A stretch of DNA of 9,710 nucleotides from an uncultured Prevotellaceae bacterium (GTDB taxonomy: Bacteria > Bacteroidota > Bacteroidia > Bacteroidales > Muribaculaceae): positions 1 through 9,710 of the forward strand of contig CALGGO010000117.1 in NCBI GenBank assembly GCA_937916085.1, written 5' to 3'. Position 1 is the first letter of the stretch; the number at the start of each line of letters is the position of its first letter. The notes below the pieces were generated by a model, which made no database searches, was not told where the DNA came from, and was given only the letters and a program-made list of their open reading frames with translations. Made by a program: the position numbers and the translations under genes. Shown in pieces: positions 1 through 6,300 of this stretch.

Positions 1-85
1 TCATAAACCAATAGGGCAAGTCAAATATGCGCTATTCTAATTCAACCAACAGGTTTTATTTATTCACTTTTTAAAAAACATCGCA

Positions 86-910
86 ATGAAAAAGATTTTA
101 CTATCTTCGATGATGCTGATGATGGCGATTTTTGCTGCCAATGCTCAGCAAAACAGGTATGATGTCAATGGTGATGGCGTAGTGACCGCAGCCGACATCA
201 CAGCGATTTACAATTACTTGCTGAATGGTCCTGAGGAACCAACCGAGAATGCAGGCATCTTCATCTGCAACGAAGCTGGATGGGAAAGCGTTGCTCTCTA
301 TGCTTGGCCACAGAACGACATCCTTCCCGACTGGCCAGGTGTTGTTGCTACAGGCACTGTTGAGAAGTACGGAAAAACCTACTCTAAATTTGACCTCAAC
401 AGCAACTACTATGGCACTGAGCTCAATTTCATCGCCAACAACAACGATGGCGGGCAACAGGTTGACCTCATGACCACCACCCTTGGCGACGAGCCCATCT
501 ATGTGACTGTTTATATCAATAGCGTGGGAGCCCTTTCCTATCGCATTGACGATGGCACCGACCTAGGTGATGATCCACAACCCGAAATGGGCTATACCAT
601 GTATGTCCACAGCGACCTCGACTGGGAAGAGTATGCCATGTACGTTTGGTCAAATAGCGCTGGTGGCAATGTTGAGGCTGGCTGGCCAGGCATCCGCCCC
701 GCCGAGACCACAACAATCAATGGTGAGGAGTGGCTAGTGTTCAAGATGACAACTACCTACTCTAACTACAACGACACCAACTGGATTATCAACAACAATG
801 GTGGTGGCTTACAATTCGACCTGATGAGCAACTACGACTTCCAAGCCGATGCCTACGTGCGCGTGGCAGCCGATGGCACTTACACCATTAGCGCCTCACC
901 AGTCAACTGA
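86..910 (+). CDS. Secreted protein: dockerin-like calcium loop plus two starch-binding-like modules
   Basis: This 274-residue protein has an N-terminal signal peptide (residues 1-20: a KK start, a hydrophobic Leu/Met/Ala/Phe core, then an ANA-QQ cleavage site). Residues 26-37 form one EF-hand-like loop, DVNGDGVVTAAD, with Asp/Asn at 26, 28, 30 and 37, as in half a type I dockerin. Two related beta-rich modules follow at about 55-158 and 168-269. Both carry an aromatic 'xYxW' strand, a 'WPG' turn (83-85, 200-202), an 'NNN-x-GG' loop and a 'Q-x-DLM' motif near 124-129 and 243-247. That pattern resembles CBM26-like starch-binding modules, so carbohydrate binding at the cell surface or outside the cell is the likely role (inference). 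No catalytic domain is present and the neighbours are not glycan enzymes. The start is the only ATG before the signal peptide. No Shine-Dalgarno site or clear -7 box is visible in bases 1-85. The CDS is confident; the ligand is not. Confidence 0.85.
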   Translation: MKKILLSSMMLMMAIFAANAQQNRYDVNGDGVVTAADITAIYNYLLNGPEEPTENAGIFICNEAGWESVALYAWPQNDILPDWPGVVATGTVEKYGKTYSKFDLNSNYYGTELNFIANNNDGGQQVDLMTTTLGDEPIYVTVYINSVGALSYRIDDGTDLGDDPQPEMGYTMYVHSDLDWEEYAMYVWSNSAGGNVEAGWPGIRPAETTTINGEEWLVFKMTTTYSNYNDTNWIINNNGGGLQFDLMSNYDFQADAYVRVAADGTYTISASPVN

Positions 911-936
911 TATTTAAAGAAAATTAGTCACGTTAT

Positions 937-968
937 AATCCCGCCTCAATGCGAGGCGGGATTTTTTT
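937..968 (+). terminator. Intrinsic terminator of the carbohydrate-binding-like gene
   Basis: A perfect 11-bp stem, AATCCCGCCTC (937-947) pairing with GAGGCGGGATT (953-963) around a 5-base AATGC loop, is followed by a T run to 968. It sits 27 bases after the stop codon of the upstream gene and is a textbook rho-independent terminator. It isolates that gene from everything to the right. Confidence 0.93.
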
Positions 969-1026
969 CGTTGAATCGGAACATTTCTGTCATATAAAAA
1001 GTAATGAATTAATAAGATTAGCGTGG

Positions 1027-1034
1027 TATTTTTG
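1027..1034 (+). promoter_or_regulatory. Possible Bacteroidetes -7 box in the intergenic stretch
   Basis: TATTTTTG fits the TAnnTTTG consensus for the Bacteroidetes housekeeping sigma factor. No good TTTG -33 element is visible about 20 bases upstream, so it may be a chance match in AT-rich DNA. If active, transcription would begin near 1041 and run through the hairpin element that follows. Confidence 0.35.
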
Positions 1035-1064
1035 CATCATAAAATAATTTTTAACCCGAATCAG

Positions 1065-1199
1065 TCATTAGGATTTATGTGAGAACAGAATTTACTTCGC
1101 GCAAGTCAAGGCGAAGGGCTAAATGGTTCGTAGTTCACTGGCTGAACTTCCACTTGTATGATTTTTTCACCTCTCAATTTTTTTATCGGACACTAATGA
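1065..1199. repeat. Hairpin-rich element bounded by a 7-bp inverted repeat (MITE/IS remnant or small RNA)
   Basis: Within the gene-poor 969-1329 region, TCATTAG (1065-1071) and CTAATGA (1193-1199) form an inverted repeat around 121 bases. Inside are two compact hairpins: CTTCGC/GCGAAG (1095-1100 with 1111-1116, 10-base loop) and AGTTCA/TGAACT (1132-1137 with 1143-1148, 5-base loop). Two T runs follow, at 1162-1167 and 1178-1184. A 42-codon GTG-start frame (1079-1207) rich in Arg and Lys crosses the element. It resembles no family I can name and shares its bases with the hairpins, so I do not call it a gene. The element could be a miniature mobile element or insertion-sequence remnant, or a small structured RNA transcribed from the possible promoter at 1027. 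The sequence alone does not decide. Confidence 0.4.
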
Positions 1200-1210
1200 T
1201 TTTTTAAATT

Positions 1211-1259
1211 AGACCTGCCGCCGTAAGTTGTAAAAAAAACGAGTTACGGCGGAAAGTCT
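1211..1259. repeat. Interrupted palindrome upstream of the ATPase promoter
   Basis: CCGCCGTAA (1218-1226) and TTACGGCGG (1244-1252) are perfect 9-bp inverted arms around a 17-base A-rich spacer. Beyond a 3-base unpaired step on each side, AGAC (1211-1214) pairs with GTCT (1256-1259). It lies 37 bases upstream of the ATPase -7 box, with no adjacent T run suggesting a terminator. An operator for a dimeric regulator or a trace of a mobile-element boundary are both possible. Confidence 0.5.
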
Positions 1260-1295
1260 TTAGGGGAAAATGATGGTCAATTCAAAAAAAAACAC

Positions 1296-1303
1296 TACCT
1301 TTG
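1296..1303 (+). promoter_or_regulatory. Bacteroidetes -7 box of the ATPase gene
   Basis: TACCTTTG matches the TAnnTTTG consensus exactly, placing the transcript start near 1310 and giving a leader of about 20 bases to the ATG at 1330. The -33 region is not a good match. Because the box lies downstream of the in-frame ATG codons at 1270 and 1273, it argues that those are not the true start. Confidence 0.7.
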
Positions 1304-1329
1304 CCGTGAAAAACAAAGTAATAAAACAA

Positions 1330-2742
1330 ATGGAATCTAAACCAATATTCATCGGTCGCCATGCCGAGCAGTCGCAACTGCAAGAGGCAATGGACTCGGG
1401 TAAGGCCGAGTTCGTGGCAGTATTTGGCCGCCGCCGCGTGGGAAAAACCTATTTGGTCAAACAGTTCTTCGGCAACAAATTCGATTTCTATGCCACTGGC
1501 ATATATGGAGCGTCAATAAAGGAACAGTTGGCCAACTTTACCCGTCAGCTCAACCAGCAGTCCAAAGTCACTTACCCTCAAGCTGCCGACTGGTGGGAGG
1601 CATTTGACAACCTCCGTAGCCACCTATCCACCATCAAGCGCCGGCATATCACGGTGTTCATCGACGAGATGCCCTGGATGGACACCCCCAACTCGCGGTT
1701 TATAAGTGCGCTGGAGTTGTTTTGGAACAGTTGGGCCGCCGACCAGCCCCGCCTCAAGCTTGTGGTGTGCGGTTCAGCTACCACCTGGATGACCAACAAG
1801 CTCATCGGTGGCCGTGGAGGGTTGCACAACCGAGTGACCCGCCGCATACACCTGCACCCGTTCACACTCGCTGAAACCGAAGAGTTCCTTGCAAGGTCAG
1901 GGTTCGTGTGGAACAGATATACCATTACCGAGTTGTATATGATTATGGGCGGGGTGCCATTTTACCTAGGGTTGCTCAACAAGAGGCAGACATTCCACCA
2001 AAATATCAACCGCCTGTTCTTCAATCCACAGGGAGACCTGATTGCAGAGTATGACATCCTGTTCAGTTCGCTATTTAAAGACAGCTCTGCTTATCAAAGA
2101 GTTGTGGAAGCTCTAAACCGCAAGGCTCGCGGACTCACACGCATGGAGATTCAAGAGATTACTGGAATGCAAGGTGGCGGGCTGACTGAGGTTCTGCGCA
2201 ACCTTGAGAACTGCGATTTCATCCGCCGCTACAATGCATTCGGCAAACTACAACGCGACGCGATGTTCCAACTCGTGGACCAATACACGCTGTTCTACCT
2301 GCATTTCCGTCGTGAGTTCAATAGCGGGAATCCCGACTATTGGTCAGCCAATATGGAAAGTGCGGGTCATCGTGCATGGAGTGGCTATGCCTTTGAGCAA
2401 GTGTGTCTGCGCCACATTCCCCAAATTAAGAGGGCGTTGGGCATCTCGGGGGTGAACAGCGAGGTGTGCGCATGGAGTGGCAGCGGTGGGCAAATCGACC
2501 TGATTATTAATCGCAACGATCAGGTCATAAACCTTTGTGAGATGAAATACACCTCAGCTCCCTTCAAACTCACAAAGGCTTATTATGAGAAAATGAGTAG
2601 TCGCCGCGAACTCTTCCGCGAACAGACACGCACACGCAAGGCACTGCACTTGACGCTGGTCACCACCTATCCATTGTCGCACACTCAGTATTCCGAGATG
2701 ATTCCCAGCATAGTGACCCTCGACGATTTATTCGTAGATTGA
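1330..2742 (+). CDS. AAA-type ATPase with C-terminal PD-(D/E)XK-nuclease-like (DUF234-type) domain
   Basis: The protein is 470 residues from the ATG at 1330; upstream in-frame ATGs at 1270 and 1273 would give up to 490. I choose 1330 because the protein then opens with the family-typical 'FIGR' segment and because a -7 box lies inside the longer frame. In 470-residue numbering, a Walker A motif GRRRVGKT lies at 33-40 and a Walker B HITVFIDE at 106-113. A 'CGSA' sensor-like segment lies near 147-150 and a winged-helix-like stretch (GLTRMEIQEITG) at about 268-279. The C-terminal domain at about 340-470 has D390 and an E404-M-K406 pair, matching the D...ExK core of PD-(D/E)XK nucleases. This architecture matches the archaeal-type ATPase/DUF234 family common in Bacteroidales, whose cellular role is not established. 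DNA binding or cleavage is inference. It stands alone, with its own promoter and terminator. Confidence 0.9.
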   Translation: MESKPIFIGRHAEQSQLQEAMDSGKAEFVAVFGRRRVGKTYLVKQFFGNKFDFYATGIYGASIKEQLANFTRQLNQQSKVTYPQAADWWEAFDNLRSHLSTIKRRHITVFIDEMPWMDTPNSRFISALELFWNSWAADQPRLKLVVCGSATTWMTNKLIGGRGGLHNRVTRRIHLHPFTLAETEEFLARSGFVWNRYTITELYMIMGGVPFYLGLLNKRQTFHQNINRLFFNPQGDLIAEYDILFSSLFKDSSAYQRVVEALNRKARGLTRMEIQEITGMQGGGLTEVLRNLENCDFIRRYNAFGKLQRDAMFQLVDQYTLFYLHFRREFNSGNPDYWSANMESAGHRAWSGYAFEQVCLRHIPQIKRALGISGVNSEVCAWSGSGGQIDLIINRNDQVINLCEMKYTSAPFKLTKAYYEKMSSRRELFREQTRTRKALHLTLVTTYPLSHTQYSEMIPSIVTLDDLFVD

Positions 2743-2768
2743 TACTTGACTATCTCATCTAAAAACAA

Positions 2769-2806
2769 CGGAACCAAGGCCGAAGAGGTCATGATTCCGC
2801 TTTTTT
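2769..2806 (+). terminator. Intrinsic terminator after the ATPase gene
   Basis: Starting 27 bases after the ATPase stop codon, CGGAACCAAGGCC (2769-2781) pairs with GGTCATGATTCCG (2787-2799) through a GAAGA loop, with two mismatches and one G-U pair, followed by six Ts. Read on the other strand the same hairpin is followed by TTGTTTTT, so it may also stop transcription coming from the facing fragment. Confidence 0.8.
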
Positions 2807-2858
2807 GTCTATAAACCGTGCTAAAAGTGGTAAAAAAGTGAGATTTAGCAGGGTTCGC

Positions 2859-3290
2859 CTAAAATCTAAACAAGTCTTCAGCAACAATAATACGCTGAAT
2901 GCTATCAATATATGCATTATTGGCCACCCCAAATGTTGTTATTAATGTTACATGGATTGACTTGTGCTTAGGACTAACATCTGCAACTCGTTCAACCTTG
3001 TTTGCAATGCTCATGTCATCTTCGTTTGTGAGACTGTATTCTTGCTTGGAGAATTTACATTCACACAAGTTTATGACATTGTCATTGCGGTCTATAATAA
3101 TATCAACTTGTGCTCCACGTCGGCCATCGCTTGTGGCAGGTGCCGTCCATGTATAGGCAACAGATGCAACTCCAGAGATTCCAAGTGCAGCTTTTATCTG
3201 TTCAATGTGCAACATACACACACGCTCAAATGCCAAGCCACTCCATGAACGATGAGTGGGCGACTCAAGCATGTTGCTCCAATGATCATA
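2859..3290 (-). pseudogene. 5'-truncated paralogue of the ATPase: C-terminal nuclease-like domain only
   Basis: The minus-strand frame encodes 137 residues from an ATG at 3272. Similarity to the intact ATPase gene extends six codons further, to 3290 (YDHWSN against PDYWSA), where an in-frame TAG (3293-3291) ends it. The shared part covers the last roughly 115-130 residues, with near-identical stretches such as ALGISGV and NDNVINLCE against NDQVINLCE. The nuclease-like core (D in QVDIII, then E-C-K) is kept, but the ATPase and winged-helix parts are absent. Silent-site differences from the intact copy are many, so it is not a recent duplicate. A short insertion (around SDGRRGA) precedes the catalytic Asp. 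The likeliest reading is a decayed family member. A free-standing small protein started at 3272 cannot be excluded, since the frame is uninterrupted. Confidence 0.75.
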
Positions 3291-3292
3291 CT

Positions 3293-3332
3293 AAAATATT
3301 AAGATGGGATGAAATTAAGTTCACCCCACCTT
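3293..3332 (-). terminator. Intrinsic terminator of the giant surface-protein gene
   Basis: Bases 3301-3313 and 3320-3332 form a stem around a 6-base loop. In the minus-strand RNA all 13 pairs form, two of them G-U; in plus-strand RNA those two positions would be A-C mismatches, so the element is built for minus-strand transcription. A U-rich tail (TTAATATTTT) follows the stem. It begins 23 bases past the stop codon of the 1486-codon gene. Confidence 0.75.
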
Positions 3333-3355
3333 GTTAATCAATTATTAAGTGTCCA

Positions 3356-6300
3356 TTATCTGCTGTGGTAAATTATCTTGCGTCCCTTCTGCAAGTAAAT
3401 TCCACCTTCAATGGGTCGAAGCACTCTGCGTCCCATGAGGTCATAGAACGGCTCATTTTCATTGAATGGTTGAAGAATATTATTTATCGATGTGATGGAA
3501 AGAACATACACGTTAGATGCTTCTGACTCTCCCACCTGATAAACCGCCTTAACAGTATAATCGCCAATTTCGGGATTAGCAACATCGAACGATGTGCCTG
3601 TGATAAGAGACTCATTGACAAGGTTGCCGTTGCAATAAAGATTGTAGCCGAGCAACGTTAGAGCTGGAGCCTCGCCACCAAGAGAATAGGTTATGTCGTC
3701 GAGAAGTACGCCAGTACCCATGTCCGAATTGTTACGTAGAGCAAAATACTTGGTGCCCTCGGGCAGCGTAACTTCGTAGCGAGTCCACTCTGTGTTAAGC
3801 TGAATTACATCACGACTAACAAGAGCAAAGCTTGATGTCTCGGTATCGGTTGTAGAGTAACGAACCTCAAGATAGTCCTTGCGCTCGGTGGCCGAAGCAG
3901 TGCGGGCATAGAATGATATGGTCTGCTCATTGCCATCAAGTTGAGGAGAAATCAGCCAATCGTTATTGCGATAGTTGCTACCGAATGTGTTGGCGTAGTC
4001 GCAGATGCTGATTGCCATCTTGCTGCCACTGTGAGGAGCCCATTGTGGATTTTCCTCGATGTCAAGCCAAGCACTTGCTGGGCTGAAAATCATGAATGCT
4101 TGTTCCTCTAGGTAGTATGGGAAATCAATGTTTGAACCACTTGCATCCTCAATGTCGATAATTCCATAATCACCAAATGTGGCCTCATCCTTTGTTATCC
4201 AATTGCCAAAAGTGCGAGCACCATGTGTGTAGCCCTCAAAATCTTCGGTCACTATCTCGCTCGAAACCTCAATTCCTTCGGGAGCATCCCATGTGAAAGT
4301 AACAATGTCTTCATTAACGGTAGCTGCAAGATTGGTTGGAGCTGGCAAGAAAGGACGAACAACTTCAATGGTAAATGGCTCTGATTCATTGTCGCTCAGG
4401 TAATTGTCGAGGTTATAAACAACTTTCACCATGAATGTCTCTTCGTTGCCCCAAGCCTGTAGAGCGGTGAGATTAAATGTATAATTAGTTGTTTGGTTTG
4501 CAGCAATGTTTTGTCCATCAATAGTTTGCTCCAGCTCGTCACCACGATAGAGCTCAATGCTGAAGTTTTCAGCATCATTGGTTCCGTTATTAGCTATTGA
4601 TACTTCAATATTGAATTCCTGGTTTACTTCCACACTTTCGGGCGCATCGATTTCAACTAACGAGAGGTTGTCGGTCAATCGACTCTCGATCTTGATGTTG
4701 TCAATCATGATGGGAGTTTGGTCGCTAACAGCATTCTCCTGGAAAGCAATGACAATGAATTCGTTTTGAGCGAACTGGCTCAATGGAACCTCATATAGTT
4801 GATATCCCGATTTGTTGACTTCAGCCATGCGAATAGTCTTTACTGTGCTAAAGTCGAAGCCGTCGGCAGCAACTTGAACGTATAGTTCATCGTCATCGGG
4901 ATTAGTCTCATAGAATCCGTTATTTTCATATTCCAATTTATTCACATAGAAGCTGAGAACAGGATTCTGGGCATCCTTAACAGCAATCTTGCCTGAGAAT
5001 GCAGTAACTTGCGACCCAGCCACATTGGGAAGATAAGCCAGCAGTCCATCATCATCGTCCTGAGAATAATAGGACCAGTCATCACCTAGCACCCAAGACT
5101 CACCATTGGTGCCGTTGAAACCCCACAAGTAGGTGAAAGTGTGGTTGGCAAACGACTCTATAAATGGAAGCTCATAGTTTGCTCCAGTAATGCATATTGC
5201 TGTTGCTGGGACACCGAGTCCTTTATCTGATTTAGCATAGACAGCATATTGCAATAGCTTTTGGTCACCAGAATTAGATTCGGTTACTGCTTCGTCAACA
5301 TAGCTTAATCCTTCTATTCCTTGCTGTATGAAGTTTCCTGTAGAAATGTTGTAAACCGAGTAGGTGAGGTTGTCACCAACATAGCCACCATAATAGCCTG
5401 GTCCTTGAGGAGCCTCCCAAGTTATAACAGGGTGACCATCACTATTAAGACTGACTTTGGCATTAAGAGGTGCTGTGGGATAGTCAACGCCTATCCAAGC
5501 TTCGCCTGTAGCAGCGGGACCAGAGCCAAATTCGTTGGTGCTCACAATCTCATAGGTTGCCATTCCGTCAGGCACGTTCTCTTCGGTGAATGAGAGGGGT
5601 TCGCCCGGTTCGGGATTGCTAAATGTTTTCACCTCCTGATTGTTACGAGTAAGTGTTATTGAAGTAATATTATTGAGCATTGTTCCATCAACACATTTTT
5701 CTGGAGCAATAAAGTTCACTGTAGCAGTGCTTTGCCCATTCTCGCCAGCTGTGACAGTGACATTGGTCGCCTGGGCAGGAGCCTTGAGGGTGTAACTCTC
5801 GGTCACCTTGATGTCATCAATTAAGAAAAATGCTCCACCAGCCTCGGATGTGGCATAGAAGCCAAAGTAGTAGTTGCCATCCTCGGGCACTGTGATGGTG
5901 AATGACTTGGTGCGCATCTCGTCCCAGTAAATGGTGGTCTTGGGCAACAATTCAGTTGTCATTCCCTCGACTGTTGCGGCAGTGCCCATATAAACCGAAT
6001 ATTCATCGGGCCAATAATCGGAATAGCAGCAAACGTCATACTGGAAAGTGTATTGTCTGTCGGCCTTGAGAGCAATTGAAGGCGTGATAAGCCAGTCGTC
6101 GCCATCTTTAGTGCCTGTGTTGTAGCCAGTGCATTGAGCCGACGGGCTGTAGAGCCAGCATCCGCTATCGAGAGCAGGGGTCTCGTTGTTGTCGATGATG
6201 GTGAAGATGTTAAATTCATCCTCGGTGTCAAATGAGAAATGAACAGGAACCTCAAATGCATCACCGAATATTATACCATTAGACTCGGTAGCCAGGCTTT

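Noticed and set aside
1..85. Short upstream stretch checked for a promoter and for the end of a preceding gene.
   Set aside because: There is no TAnnTTTG box and only a weak 5-bp AATAG/CTATT repeat; nothing can be assigned.
1079..1207. A 42-codon GTG-start frame rich in Arg and Lys in the intergenic region.
   Set aside because: It overlaps two hairpins and an inverted repeat, lacks a recognisable domain and ribosome site, and is short enough to occur by chance.
1270..1329. The longer start of the ATPase at 1270 or 1273, adding up to 20 residues.
   Set aside because: The extra residues are lysine-rich and unlike the family start, and an exact TAnnTTTG promoter box (1296-1303) lies inside them, making the ATG at 1330 the better start.
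2819..2850. Inverted repeat TGCTAAA/TTTAGCA between the ATPase terminator and the truncated paralogue.
   Set aside because: It is only 7 bp with an 18-base loop and no adjacent T run on the relevant side; it is not distinguishable from chance in AT-rich DNA.
3344..3354. ATTAAGTGTCC near the giant gene's stop codon, similar to the complement of the sequence at 1188-1197 (ATTAGTGTCC).
   Set aside because: The match is about ten bases with a one-base length difference, too short to claim paired ends of a mobile element.
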